A stretch of 64,000 nucleotides of DNA from CAWCGU01 sp963795195 (GCA_963795195.1 CAWCGU010000003.1:1-64000), one strand, 5' to 3'. Counted from the first letter of the stretch, positions 1 through 10,357 are shown. Notes: generated by a model not told the origin, from the sequence alone. A program made the numbers and translations.

Positions 1-1
1 C

Positions 2-3000
2 GCGTTCGACGCCACCAATCCCGACGGCGAGTACGAGGTCCGCGGCTTGCCCGGTGGACAGGTGCGAATCCAATTCTCCGGCTGCGGGCCGTTCAACGAG
101 CTGGTTTCCGAGTTCTACAACGACAAGCCCGATCTTGCCTCGGCTGACCCCGTCACGGTCACCCCTGGTGCCGTGCACGATGGGGTGGACGCGCAGCTAG
201 CCCAGGCCGGGTCGATCTCCGGCACGGTACGAACCGCTGACGGCGAATCCCTTTCCAACATATGCGTGACCGCGTATAGGCAGGGCGGCGGGTTCGGCTC
301 CTCTACAAGTTCAGGAGCGAACGGGTCCTACCGCGTTACAGGCTTGACCGACGGCACCTACACGATCCAATTTTCGGATTGCGCTGACGGTGGCTACGCG
401 AGCGAGTACTACAACAACAAGTTCGATTTTTCCTCGGCGGATCCGGTCGCGGTCACGGTGGGAGCAGAGACGTCAGGAATCGACGCAGTACTAAACCGGG
501 GCGGGTCGATCTCCGGGCACGTCGCTAACGATTCTGGGGAGCCGATAGCGGACGCATGCGTGTATGCATCCCGCAGCAACAGCTTTGGGTCCGCCACCAC
601 CGATTCGCAAGGCAACTACACGATCGACGGGCTCGGCACCGGGGATCACATCGTGCAATTTTCCGGTTGCAATGCAGTCAATTACATCGGGGAGTACTTC
701 GACAACGTGTCGTTCGCGGACTCGGGCAGCGCCGATTTGGTTCCGGTGGTGGTGGGCGAAACCACCACCGGAATCAATGCTCAGCTCGCTCTTGGCGGGG
801 CGATCACAGGAAGGATCGTCGACCCAAGCGACCAGCCGCTGCAGGGCATCTGCGTGTCGGCATACGGTTCCAGCTGGTCCGGCTTCGCTCAGACGAACGC
901 CCAGGGGATCTACGAGGTCAGGGGTCTGGAAACCGGCAGCTACACCTTGTACATCCAAGACTGCCAGCACAGCAACTACGCCCCGCAGATCTACAACGAC
1001 CGCTCGAATTGGCCGGGTGACGAGATCGAGGTGGAGGCCGGCTTAGTCACGTCCGGAATCGATGTTGAGCTCTACCCGGGCGGAACGATCACCGGCCGCG
1101 TGGTCGGAGACCTAAACGGGCAAGGCGTCGCCAACGCTTGCGTGCACGCCACCACTGCGACCGGGGCTTTTAGCAGCTCTGCCACGACAGGCGCCAATGG
1201 GAATTTCGAGATCACGGGGCTCCGCAGCGACAACTATGTCGTTCGGTTCGAGCGCTGTACTGAACCGCCTCTTTACGACATCTATCTCTTCGAGTACTAC
1301 AACAACAAGGCGGACTCCTTTTCCGCGGATGACGTGGTGGTTGTGGCCGGACAGGAGAAGCCTCTCGGCGACGTCGAAGTTGACACCACGCCTCCCGAGA
1401 CAACAATCAGCTTCGGCCCCTCCGGTCCAACAAACGACACAACGCCGACTTTCTCCTTCAACTCCAGCGAACCGCTCGGAGATCGCTTCAGTTGCCGAGT
1501 CGACTCTGACAACTTCGAGGCCTGCAACTTTGGCTCGTTCACGGCGCGCTCGCTGCCCGATGGTCCACACACGTTCGAGGTCAAGGCGCGAGACCAAGCG
1601 GGAAATCAGGACCCGAGTGCGGCGACGCGGACGTTCTCAGTCGACACCGTGGCACCGGATACGACGATCACGGCCGGTCCCTCGGCGCCGACCGCCGACG
1701 CCACCCCAACTTTTGAGTTCGGGCCTGCCGAAGCGGGAGGAGGCTTCCGCTGCCAGGTCGACAACAGCTCGTTCTCGTCATGCAATTCGGGCTCGTTTAC
1801 GAGCTTTCACCTTGCCGATGGCGCTCACACCATCAGAGTCAAGGCGGTCGATGCCGCCGGAAACGAGGATCCGGACCCGGCGACGCGCAGCTTCAGCGTC
1901 GACACGACGCCTCCGAACACCGCGATCGACTCGGCTCCGGCGGCTCACACACGAGACACGAGCGCCACCTTCACCTACTCGGGATCGCCCCTGAGCGACC
2001 TCGACCACTTCGTCTGCTCGCTGGACTTCGCGGCTTACACGAGCTGCCCGGCGAGCGGTCAGGCCTACTCCAACCTCCTCGACGGGAACCACACCTTCTC
2101 GGTCAAGGCCGTTGACGCACTTGGGAATACAGACCTCACCCCGGCGAGCTGGACCTGGCGCGTTGACACGACGCCGCCTGATACCAGCGTTCTGCAGAGG
2201 CCGCCGGCAATCACCAACGAAACGGCCGCGAGCTTCGATTTCGCCTCGAGCGAGACCGGTTCGAGCTTCGAATGCAAGCTCGATGACGCCGAGTTCGAGT
2301 CCTGTGCAGCGCCGATCGGCTTCAGCCAGCTCGCCGAGGGGGAGCACACCTTTGCGGTCCGCGCCACCGATGCGGTCGGCAATCTCGACGCAAGCCCGGA
2401 TGTGCAGACATGGAGGGTTGACACAACCCCGCCGCAGACAACCATCAGTTCGGGTCCAAACGCGCCAACCAGCCAGTCGAGCGCATCGTTCGGCTTCAGC
2501 TCCAGTGAGGATGGGTCCAGCTTCGAGTGCAGTCTCGATGGGGTGGAGTTCGAGAGCTGCAGCTCAGGAAAGAGCTACAGCGATCTCGCCGACGGAGGGC
2601 ACACCTTTAGCGTCCAGGCGACCGATGCTGCCGGCAACCTCGACGCCTCGCCGGACACTCGCCCCTGGACCGTCGACACAACCCCGCCGAACACGGAAGT
2701 CACAACAGGGCCTGACGGAACGGTCACGAGCGACGACATCGCCTTCACCTACTCCGGAGATCCCGAAACCGACGTCGCCCACTTCGAGTGCCAAATCGAC
2801 GGCGGGGGATTCTCGGATTGCCCAACGGGCGGGAAGAGCTACGAGAACCTCATTGACGGGCCGCACCATTTCTCGGTTCGTGCCGTAGACGCAGTCGGCA
2901 ACGCCGATCAGTCGCCCGCCGAGCGGAGCTGGACGGTGGACACGATTCCGCCGGAGACGACGATCACCGTCGCCCCAAGCCCCCGAATCGCCACTCCCGA

Positions 3001-6000
3001 CGCGGCGTTCGAGTTCGCTTCCAGCGAGACCGGCTCGACCTTCGAGTGCCAGCTCGACTCTGGCGGCTTCACCGAATGTGCCTCACCGCAGCTGTACAGC
3101 GGCCTCGGCGAAGGCGGGCACACCTTCGAGGTACGCGCCACCGACCCGAGGGGAAAGACAGACGCTTCTCCGGACACCCACGAGTTCACAGTCGACCTGA
3201 CACCGCCTGCCACTTCCATCCAATCAGGACCCACCGGGGCGGTTTCGACGACTGCGGCCACCTTCACCTACGAAGGCGAGCCCGCTCAGGATGTTGCGCA
3301 CTTCGAGTGCCGCCTCGACGGCGCCGACTACGCCACCTGCCCGCCCGGTGGCAAGTCCTACCACCACCTCCCCGTCGGCTCGCACACGTTCGAAGTGCGG
3401 GCGGTTGACGATGTCGGCAACGCCGATCAAACCCCCGCCTCGAGCACGTGGACGATTGACTTCTCAGGAGACATGTCGCCGCCGCAGACAACGATCACCG
3501 ACGGGCCGGCAGACACGGTGGGGACGGTGGACGCGTTGTTCAGGTTCGAAGCAAACGAGGAGGACTCTTCCTTTGTCTGTTCGCTGGACGGGGTGTCTGA
3601 GGCATGCGAATCGCCGAAGACCTACTCCGACCTCGATGGCGGGGACCACACCTTCGCCGTCCGGGCGACCGACCCCGCCGGAAACACCGATCCCAGTGAC
3701 GCCGTCCACGAGTGGTCGATCGACACGTCTCCTCCCGAAACCGAGGTCTTGACCGGGCCGGAAGGCGGCGAGTTGATCGCCGGCAGACGGGTGAACTTCA
3801 CCTACAGGGGTACGCCGCAGGAGGACGTCGACGGGTTCCAGTGCCGCCTTGGCGCTGAGGATTTCGCGTCCTGCCCGGACGACGGGTTCTCTCGCGGCCG
3901 GCTTGCCCCAGGGGAGCACGTGTTCCAGGTTCGCGCGCGGGATCGCTTCGGTAATGCGGACCCATCGCCGGCGATTCGCACCTTCGAGGTCGGGCCAAAC
4001 CGCGCGCCAACCGCGACTCTCTCGCTGGACCAGGTCGGGGGCGCCGCACCGCTGGAGGTTTCCGCCGATGTATCCGGAACGGACCCCGATGGCGATGATC
4101 TCGAATACGAACTCAGCTTCGGCGACGGCACTGCGGTCCAAACCGGAACCGTGCCGGATGCCGATGTCGATCACCTTTACACGAGCGGCGGCACATTCCT
4201 GGTCCACCTCGAAGTCAGCGACGGCGACGCGGTGGCCGTTGACCCGACGACGATCGTCGTCGCTCCGCCGGAGCCGCTCGTGGCGAACGCCGGAGACGAT
4301 CACAGCGCTCTCGTTAATGAGCCAGTCCGCTTTGACGCGGGAGCCACGAGGCCGAACAGCATCGGCGTCAGCTACGCCTGGGACTTCGACGACGGCGCGA
4401 CCACCTCAGGGCAACGCCCAGCGCATGCTTTCACCGCTCCGGGCACCTATGAGGTGACGCTGACCGCCACTCGGGCTGACGGCATAGACACCGACACGGC
4501 GATCGTCACCGTTGCTCCCCCGCCACGCCCCGACGGGCTGACCGTGCACGTCGTCGGAGCGGGGTCGGCCCGACCGGGAGCGACGGTGGTTGTTCAGCTC
4601 CCCGACGGCAGCCGTCGCACCGTGGAAACGGATTCAGGCGGGGATGCGGTGATTCACGGCCTCCCGGACGGCTCCGTCACGGCTTACGTCTGGGCTCAGG
4701 GCTTCAAGCCTCGCGCGGTCACGGCGACCGTCGAGGACGGGTTCGGATCGGTGATTGCCGAGCTCGTGTCGGGTGAAGTCGGAGCCGCGACGCTCGAACA
4801 GCACCGGATGACATACGACGAGATCCTCGACGCCGGAATCGACGTCGCCGATCCCGAGAACAGCCACGTCTACGAGGCCAAGATCCACCTCTATTTCTGC
4901 CCGATCCCGATTGGTGAAGAGGACTGTGATCCGGAGCCGCAGGAAACCGTGCACATCGCGGTTGCGCCCGGGCGCGTGTGGTGTCTCTCCGATTGCAGCG
5001 GGTTCGGTGGAGGTGGAGGTGGTGGCGGCGGTGGCGGTTTCGCCGTTGGCGGCAGCCGGTACTACCCCCATGTCCAGTTCGTGGAAGGGGAGCCGATCAT
5101 CCAGTGGCTCGTGCTGCCAATCCGTGCCTCGTGGCTCAAGGAGTTCTTCGAGGTCAAGATGATCATCCAGAACCTCACCGACGGCTTCAGTTTCTCCCCC
5201 GGAGTCGCGGGAATTCAGATTCCAGCCGGCCTCTCGCTGGCGCCGACACGACCGCTCGCCCAATCACCGGTCCAGGATGTGGCTACCGTTCCGGGCGGCG
5301 GGAGTCGGACGGTGACGTGGATTGTCCGCGGTGACGTTGAGGGTGAATACGACCTCTCGGCGGACTACTCAGCGCTGCTTGAGCCGTTCGGCAAGCCGAT
5401 CTATCTACGGGCCCAAACGGACTCACCGCTTAAGGTTTGGGCGGCGTCGGCGCTTCGGATGAGGATTCTTGTTGACGAGTTCGCCGAGCGCTGGGGCCCC
5501 TATGGCGTTGACGTCGAGATCGAGAACGTCTCCGACGCACCCGTCTACAACATGCAGGTCGAGATGCTCGACCGCGAGGCCGATGCGCCCGACCACGAGG
5601 CGCTCTTCTTCTACGCACCCGTGCCACCACAAGTCCAGGGGACGGGAGTGATCGAGCCAGGCGATACGTGGACCGCTCGGTACGTCCTCTTCGCCGGGCT
5701 CGGGAATGAGGAGTTCCAGGAACTGCAGGCGCGGCTCGAGAATTCGTTTGTCCAACGCACGGGGGGCGATGTCGACCTCCAGCCGACGTTGGGTTTCCGA
5801 GACGGCCCGAGCTACGGCCCGAATGCGGGTCCGATCAACGTGGACGTTGAGACCTCGGGCGAGGACCGCGCGGTCCTGAGCTGGCTGAGGCCGGCGCCGT
5901 TGAATGGCCATTCCGTCGTCGGGTACTCCCTCTACACGCGTCAATCGCTAGACCGTGGCCACTGGGAAGAGTTCGCGACGGTCAGCACCTCGGGGGATGG

Positions 6001-9000
6001 CAGCGAGTCGGCGGCGATCCCGTCGCGCTACCGGGCGGTGGGTCGCTACTACGCGGTTGCCACCAAGTTCGAGGGCGGCGAGACCCAAGTCCTGCACCGG
6101 CTGGGGATCGGCCCCTCGCGCTACGTGGCCCTTGGCGATTCCTTCTCCGCAGGTGAGGGCGTGCCCGAGTTCGAACTGGGCACAGCCGCCGATGTGACGC
6201 CCGTGCCCGACGGGCTGGAGGAGCGCTACCCGAATGACAACAAGTGCCACCGCTCCGAGCGCGGCTCCTACAGCCAGCGGCTCGCTGCGGACGAGTCGAT
6301 CGACGTCAACCTGCTGCCTGCGACGTTCGCTGCCTGCTCGGGTGCCGTGACCCGCGACGTCGATCGCAACAACCCGAAGAACAGCGGGGAGAAACCGCAG
6401 GTGGAACACCTGAGCGAGTTCACCGATCTCGTCACCATGACGATGGGGGGCAACGACGTCGGCTTCGGCGACATCGCAATGCTTTGCACGCTTGGCGATT
6501 GCAGCCACGAATCCTTCAATGACCTTGTCTCGATGTGGGAGGAGGGAACGTTTGTGTATCGCAAGCTGAACAGCGCCATTTCAGCCGCGGGCTGCGCCAC
6601 GTTTTTCAATCTCACGATCCCCGGAAAGATCTACTGCGTCTACAAGGGCTACAGCGCGTTAAATGAGTTCAAAGACCCGTCCCTGCTGGATACGAACCGC
6701 TGGACCAGCTCCGTGCATCTCGACAACGGAGTCCTAAGGCAGCGGCTCGTACGCATCTACACCGCAATTGCAGATGCGGCCCCCAATGCCCACGTGCTTG
6801 TCCTCAGGTATCCGCACATCTCGGATCTGAGCGCGCCGAACACTTCATGCGAGCTGTATCCAGGCTTGTACTTCAGCCTCAGCAGCGAAGAGCGCGCCGT
6901 TGTGGCCTCGGTTGTCGACCGTATTAATGCTCAGGTTGACAGCGCCGTCGCGCAAGTCAACTCTGCCGAAGGCACCCAACAATTCGATGTGGTGGATTCG
7001 TCCAGTCAGTTCGCGGGCCACGAGCTGTGTCGCAGCGGAGAGCTGAACCCGGAGAGCTACTTCAATTCGGTCGTTCCTCCCGATGGAAGCGTGCTCGGCA
7101 AAGTGCCCTACTCGTTCCATCCCAACGCTGATGGCCAGAAGGCCTTTGCGCGAGCTGCGAGGACAACGCTCCAGAACGGAGTAGCGGCCAACGTGATCAA
7201 CCTACAGCCCCTCGAGTCGCGAAATGCCGGCTCCGTCTTCGTGCCCTTTGGCGCACGCCGGCTTCACGCTGAAGCGGCCTGGAACGGAAGCACCGTTGAT
7301 CTTTCAGTCACCAGCCCGGGTGGTGCAACGTATGACAAGACGAGCCCGGGAGTGAGATTCGGCCAAACGCCGACGTCGATTTGGTTGGAAATCGACGATC
7401 CCGAACCGGGCACCTGGACAGTCAATGTCTTCGGCGCAGAGCTGCCCGCGGGTGGCGAGCCCGTGCAGGTAACGAGCTACGCGTCCTCGCCACCGCCGAC
7501 GCCTCCCGAGGTCGATCTCGAAGGCACGCCTGTGCAAGGACAGCCCGACACCTTCGACCTGCACGCGGCAGGACCAGGCGGGGCCACCTACCTGTGGACG
7601 TTCCCCAACGGCGAGCAGCGGACCGGTCCCTACGTGCGCTACTCATTCCCGCCGAACAAGCGACGCACTGCGATGGTGTTCGCGGAGTCAACCGAAGGTG
7701 GACGGGGATGGTTCCCGCTCGACCTGGGCCCGCCGGACGTGGACGATGTGCCGCCGGACATGCTCGGCGCTCAGGATCTGCACGTCGAGGGCACATCGGT
7801 TCTGGGGGCGGTTGTCGACTACGTGAAGCCAACCGCGCGCGATGATGGCGATGGGGCCGTCGAGGTGAACTGCTCGCCGGCGCCGGGGTCCGAGTTCCCC
7901 TATGGGACGACGCGGGTGGAGTGCACGGCAACCGACAGCGCCGGCAACGAGCGATCTGAGGCCTTCAATCTCACTGTCGAGGACCTCGAGGCCCCTGATA
8001 CGACCGCACCGAACACGGATTTGACCGGTGGGCCCGAGGGGCCGACTGCTGACAGAAGTCCGACTTTCACGTACGGATCCCCGGCGGCAGACCTGGCGGG
8101 CTTTAAGTGTCGCCTTACACGCGAGGAATTCGCCGACTGCCTGTCGGCCGGCAGGACGTTTAACGAGCTTGCTGACGGCCCCTACACGTTCGAGGTCAAG
8201 GCCGTGGACTCGTCCGGCAACGCTGACCCGACCGCCGCCTCCCGCTCGTTCACAGTCGACGCGACGCCGCCCGATACGAGCATCCTGACCGGCCCAGAGG
8301 GGCCGATCTCGACCAACGCTGCCTCGTTCACGTACGCGGGCTCGCCCGTGAGTGATCTCGCCGGGTTCCAGTGCCGCCTGGATGCCGCCCCGTTCGCTGC
8401 GTGCCCGGCGACCGGCAGGTCGTTCGCCGGGCTCAGCGATGGCCAGCATCGCTTCGAAGTCAGGGCCGTCGATGCTCTGGGCAATGCCGACGTCACCGTT
8501 GCCTTCCGAACGTTTACGGTCGATACGCGTGTGCCAGTGGATCCAGGGGGCCCGGGACCGATCGAGCCGCTGCGCCGGAGCCTTCGAGTCTCACAGTCAG
8601 GCACCGGCACCGGATTGGTGACCAGCAGTCCGGATGGGATCGATTGCGGTTTGACCTGCGAATTCGCATTCCTGGACGGCACACCGGTCACGTTGACGGC
8701 GACCCCACAGCCGGGCTCGGTGTTCATGGGCTGGTCTGGCCAGTGCTCGGGGTTGGAGCCGTGCCAGTTCAGCCTGGTGGGAAGCGTCGATGTTGCAGCT
8801 GAGTTCCGAAAGCTTGCGCCGGCGCCTGAAACAAAGCTCAAGAAAGCGACGATCAAGCCGCTGATGCGACGCGCGACTTTTGTGTTCAGCAGCACGGGAG
8901 GCGACGGCACGGTTGCGTTCGCCTGCCGCCTCGACAAGGCCGCGTTCAGTGTCTGCGAGTCACCGAAGACCTACAAACGATTGAAGCCCGGCAAGCACAC

Positions 9001-9100
9001 CTTCAGCGTCGTCGCAGTCGACAGCGCGTTCCAGGTCGATGCGGTGTTCCCGAGCAAGAGCTTCCGGATCCCTCCGCTTGCGCCGGTGTCGGCGCCTTAG
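2..9100 (+). CDS. Giant multidomain secreted protein with Ig-like repeats and an embedded SGNH hydrolase (5' partial)
   Basis: The frame is open from base 2, so the start lies outside the window and at least 3,032 residues are encoded. The first ~430 residues are about five carboxypeptidase-regulatory/Cna-B-like repeats. Ten ~80-residue Ig-like repeats follow, each opening with D-T-T-P-P-x-T and carrying a Cys pair. Next come two PKD-like domains (bases ~3995-4510), a run of eleven Gly (~5010), a fibronectin III domain (~5830-6090), an SGNH/GDSL hydrolase (~6120-7170, with GDSFSAGEG, GGNDVGF and a late SFHPNADGQ block), a HYR domain, two more Ig-like repeats, a bacterial MGWSG-type repeat and a final Ig-like repeat. 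No sorting signal or C-terminal membrane segment is seen. The hydrolase blocks look complete, so esterase or lipase activity is plausible; the repeats probably act as a stalk or binding surface. The substrate is unknown. Confidence 0.9.
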   Translation, partial: AFDATNPDGEYEVRGLPGGQVRIQFSGCGPFNELVSEFYNDKPDLASADPVTVTPGAVHDGVDAQLAQAGSISGTVRTADGESLSNICVTAYRQGGGFGSSTSSGANGSYRVTGLTDGTYTIQFSDCADGGYASEYYNNKFDFSSADPVAVTVGAETSGIDAVLNRGGSISGHVANDSGEPIADACVYASRSNSFGSATTDSQGNYTIDGLGTGDHIVQFSGCNAVNYIGEYFDNVSFADSGSADLVPVVVGETTTGINAQLALGGAITGRIVDPSDQPLQGICVSAYGSSWSGFAQTNAQGIYEVRGLETGSYTLYIQDCQHSNYAPQIYNDRSNWPGDEIEVEAGLVTSGIDVELYPGGTITGRVVGDLNGQGVANACVHATTATGAFSSSATTGANGNFEITGLRSDNYVVRFERCTEPPLYDIYLFEYYNNKADSFSADDVVVVAGQEKPLGDVEVDTTPPETTISFGPSGPTNDTTPTFSFNSSEPLGDRFSCRVDSDNFEACNFGSFTARSLPDGPHTFEVKARDQAGNQDPSAATRTFSVDTVAPDTTITAGPSAPTADATPTFEFGPAEAGGGFRCQVDNSSFSSCNSGSFTSFHLADGAHTIRVKAVDAAGNEDPDPATRSFSVDTTPPNTAIDSAPAAHTRDTSATFTYSGSPLSDLDHFVCSLDFAAYTSCPASGQAYSNLLDGNHTFSVKAVDALGNTDLTPASWTWRVDTTPPDTSVLQRPPAITNETAASFDFASSETGSSFECKLDDAEFESCAAPIGFSQLAEGEHTFAVRATDAVGNLDASPDVQTWRVDTTPPQTTISSGPNAPTSQSSASFGFSSSEDGSSFECSLDGVEFESCSSGKSYSDLADGGHTFSVQATDAAGNLDASPDTRPWTVDTTPPNTEVTTGPDGTVTSDDIAFTYSGDPETDVAHFECQIDGGGFSDCPTGGKSYENLIDGPHHFSVRAVDAVGNADQSPAERSWTVDTIPPETTITVAPSPRIATPDAAFEFASSETGSTFECQLDSGGFTECASPQLYSGLGEGGHTFEVRATDPRGKTDASPDTHEFTVDLTPPATSIQSGPTGAVSTTAATFTYEGEPAQDVAHFECRLDGADYATCPPGGKSYHHLPVGSHTFEVRAVDDVGNADQTPASSTWTIDFSGDMSPPQTTITDGPADTVGTVDALFRFEANEEDSSFVCSLDGVSEACESPKTYSDLDGGDHTFAVRATDPAGNTDPSDAVHEWSIDTSPPETEVLTGPEGGELIAGRRVNFTYRGTPQEDVDGFQCRLGAEDFASCPDDGFSRGRLAPGEHVFQVRARDRFGNADPSPAIRTFEVGPNRAPTATLSLDQVGGAAPLEVSADVSGTDPDGDDLEYELSFGDGTAVQTGTVPDADVDHLYTSGGTFLVHLEVSDGDAVAVDPTTIVVAPPEPLVANAGDDHSALVNEPVRFDAGATRPNSIGVSYAWDFDDGATTSGQRPAHAFTAPGTYEVTLTATRADGIDTDTAIVTVAPPPRPDGLTVHVVGAGSARPGATVVVQLPDGSRRTVETDSGGDAVIHGLPDGSVTAYVWAQGFKPRAVTATVEDGFGSVIAELVSGEVGAATLEQHRMTYDEILDAGIDVADPENSHVYEAKIHLYFCPIPIGEEDCDPEPQETVHIAVAPGRVWCLSDCSGFGGGGGGGGGGGFAVGGSRYYPHVQFVEGEPIIQWLVLPIRASWLKEFFEVKMIIQNLTDGFSFSPGVAGIQIPAGLSLAPTRPLAQSPVQDVATVPGGGSRTVTWIVRGDVEGEYDLSADYSALLEPFGKPIYLRAQTDSPLKVWAASALRMRILVDEFAERWGPYGVDVEIENVSDAPVYNMQVEMLDREADAPDHEALFFYAPVPPQVQGTGVIEPGDTWTARYVLFAGLGNEEFQELQARLENSFVQRTGGDVDLQPTLGFRDGPSYGPNAGPINVDVETSGEDRAVLSWLRPAPLNGHSVVGYSLYTRQSLDRGHWEEFATVSTSGDGSESAAIPSRYRAVGRYYAVATKFEGGETQVLHRLGIGPSRYVALGDSFSAGEGVPEFELGTAADVTPVPDGLEERYPNDNKCHRSERGSYSQRLAADESIDVNLLPATFAACSGAVTRDVDRNNPKNSGEKPQVEHLSEFTDLVTMTMGGNDVGFGDIAMLCTLGDCSHESFNDLVSMWEEGTFVYRKLNSAISAAGCATFFNLTIPGKIYCVYKGYSALNEFKDPSLLDTNRWTSSVHLDNGVLRQRLVRIYTAIADAAPNAHVLVLRYPHISDLSAPNTSCELYPGLYFSLSSEERAVVASVVDRINAQVDSAVAQVNSAEGTQQFDVVDSSSQFAGHELCRSGELNPESYFNSVVPPDGSVLGKVPYSFHPNADGQKAFARAARTTLQNGVAANVINLQPLESRNAGSVFVPFGARRLHAEAAWNGSTVDLSVTSPGGATYDKTSPGVRFGQTPTSIWLEIDDPEPGTWTVNVFGAELPAGGEPVQVTSYASSPPPTPPEVDLEGTPVQGQPDTFDLHAAGPGGATYLWTFPNGEQRTGPYVRYSFPPNKRRTAMVFAESTEGGRGWFPLDLGPPDVDDVPPDMLGAQDLHVEGTSVLGAVVDYVKPTARDDGDGAVEVNCSPAPGSEFPYGTTRVECTATDSAGNERSEAFNLTVEDLEAPDTTAPNTDLTGGPEGPTADRSPTFTYGSPAADLAGFKCRLTREEFADCLSAGRTFNELADGPYTFEVKAVDSSGNADPTAASRSFTVDATPPDTSILTGPEGPISTNAASFTYAGSPVSDLAGFQCRLDAAPFAACPATGRSFAGLSDGQHRFEVRAVDALGNADVTVAFRTFTVDTRVPVDPGGPGPIEPLRRSLRVSQSGTGTGLVTSSPDGIDCGLTCEFAFLDGTPVTLTATPQPGSVFMGWSGQCSGLEPCQFSLVGSVDVAAEFRKLAPAPETKLKKATIKPLMRRATFVFSSTGGDGTVAFACRLDKAAFSVCESPKTYKRLKPGKHTFSVVAVDSAFQVDAVFPSKSFRIPPLAPVSAP

Positions 9101-9122
9101 AGCAAAACAGTTCGCCGGTTGG

Positions 9123-9200
9123 GGCTGGCTGGGACCAGCCGGATCGAAAGGCGGAAACCCCGCGGGTCAAGCCTCTGGCATCGATGCCGATGAGCATCAT
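9123..9200 (+). ncRNA. Possible structured leader RNA (weakly GEMM-like)
   Basis: The 100-base gap between the giant gene and the next start contains nested pairings. GGCTGG (9123-9128) pairs with CCAGCC (9135-9140). GGC (9150-9152) and GCC (9171-9173) enclose ACCC-CGC-GGGT (9157-9167), and GGC-ATCGAT-GCC follows (9177-9188). The order GGC, GGAAACC, GGGTCAAGCC and then a second hairpin loosely recalls the c-di-GMP-I (GEMM) riboswitch, but the invariant core is not fully present. It may only be a terminator for the giant gene or a chance fold. Confidence 0.2.
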
Positions 9201-9463
9201 GTGAAGCGGCACTGCACCCAATGCCTCGCTGAAATCGAGGAGCGTCTTGGTTTTGAAGCGCCGTCAGGCGAGGCTTTGTGCGGACCATGCTATTTCGCGC
9301 TCTGGGGCCCGCGGGAACGACAGCACGAGCCAGGCGCCGAGGCCCGACGCCCCACGAGCCGGCGCTTCCCCGGGCTCGCACGCGGTGGATCCCGGGACCA
9401 ACGGGTGAGCTCGATCCGGAAGCAAAGGTTCGAAGCATTTGGCGTCGCCGGCGTGGCTACTGA
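9201..9463 (+). CDS. Small zinc-ribbon protein, probably frameshifted
   Basis: From the GTG at 9201 the protein begins with a compact zinc-ribbon-like module with two Cys pairs (CTQC and CGPC) separated by about 20 residues. This spacing is typical of small actinobacterial metal-binding proteins of unknown role. The starting frame continues to 9557 but turns into Arg/Pro-rich text after the residues ALWGPR. The neighbouring frame from about 9305 instead ends in a credible tail (TGELDPEAKVRSIWRRRRGY) with a stop at 9461-9463. A single indel in the GGGGCCCG tract near 9304 would join the two. The span given assumes that join; no function can be assigned beyond metal binding. Confidence 0.45.
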
Positions 9464-9815
9464 CGCACAGCAGCCGCTGGCCGCCCAGAACTGCCCGCCG
9501 CAGCTTCCCCAGACACCGCTGCCCTGGTCTCGCGCGCGCTGCTCGTCGCGCCGGTAGCCGCGGACACGCTTGAACGAGTTGTCGTTATAGACGTAGATCT
9601 CGGCCCAGCCTCAGGCGATCTGGCGCTTGCCGAGATCGCGGCGACCGAGCTCGACGTGGCGCAGCAGGCGTCTGTAGCGGTCGACCGCGTCCTGGGGTTC
9701 TGCAGAATCGATCTGGACACGATTCGCTGGCTGCGCGTGGTCGTAGACTTCAACCAGGATCCCGGTTGGATCGCACCGCCTTTGTTCAAATGACTCCACC
9801 GGGAGAGTTCTTCTG
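9464..9815. other. Gene-poor stretch with opposing open frames, possible gene remnant
   Basis: No convincing intact gene is seen. On the minus strand one frame reads protein-like text (YDHAQPANRVQIDSAEPQDA), meets a TGA near 9610, and continues in the same frame with GWAEIYVYNDNSFKRVRGYR, as if a sense codon had become a stop. On the plus strand a frame without a start codon runs from about 9462 to a TGA near 9791. Neither resembles a family I can name. A decayed minus-strand gene is the more likely reading. Confidence 0.25.
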
Positions 9816-10091
9816 ATGACGATCACCGTCGCCGGCATCAACTTCGATCACGCTCGCTACGACGAGCGTGGGGATGTGCTTTACCTGAGCGCCGGCAAAC
9901 CGCAGCCAGCCGCGCGTGCGATGGAGACCGCTGAGGGACACGGCGTCCACTACGACGAGGACGGAGCCGTGATCGGTCTAACGCTGCTGAACGTGAAATG
10001 GACGCTAGAACGCGACGGCGAGTTGACAATCTCGTTGCCCGAGGCGTCGCTCTCGCGGGCCGTGCTCGACGAGGCGCTCAGCGCCGCGTAA
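9816..10091 (+). CDS. DUF2283 family protein
   Basis: The 91-residue product fits DUF2283: a short protein with YDERGDVLYLS near the N-terminus, then a GVHYDEDGAVIGLTLL segment and a terminal amphipathic helix. DUF2283 proteins are small, often lie in toxin-antitoxin or mobile neighbourhoods, and have no established biochemical role. The ATG is preceded by GGGAGAG about 9 bases upstream, a fair ribosome-binding site that supports this start. It lies just before a Phd/VapC module and may belong to the same accessory block. Confidence 0.8.
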   Translation: MTITVAGINFDHARYDERGDVLYLSAGKPQPAARAMETAEGHGVHYDEDGAVIGLTLLNVKWTLERDGELTISLPEASLSRAVLDEALSAA

Positions 10092-10100
10092 TCGAGATCC

Positions 10101-10357
10101 TCATCCCCAGAAAATCGCCGTCGGGTCATCGTCGATTTCGCCGAGCAGCGGGTAGACCGACGCGAGCACTCGATCCGGATCTCGTCGCGCAGGCGCTCCG
10201 GGATGCTGGAGAAGTCGGCGCAGTCGAGGTCGGCGGCGCGAGCTGAGTCCGGGCCGGTCGCCACCGTGAACATGAGGCTCCAGAAGAGGAGTAGGCCGGC
10301 GGCGGCGGAGCCCCACCGGTAGGCGGATGGCTGGCGATTCGGTTGTGGCGCACTCAC
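10101..10357 (-). CDS. Short exported protein with DLDCADF motif, frameshifted
   Basis: Read from the GTG at 10357, the product starts with a polar segment, then a hydrophobic stretch (AAAGLLLFWSLMFTVATG) typical of a signal peptide or single anchor, then the motif DLDCADF seen in excalibur-type small exported domains. The frame degrades after LRDEIR near base 10170. The next frame continues sensibly (DRVLASVYPLLGEIDDDP) to a TGA at 10101-10103. One indel would restore a protein of about 85 residues. It converges with the DUF2283 gene. The function is unknown; an exported role follows from the hydrophobic segment only. Confidence 0.4.
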
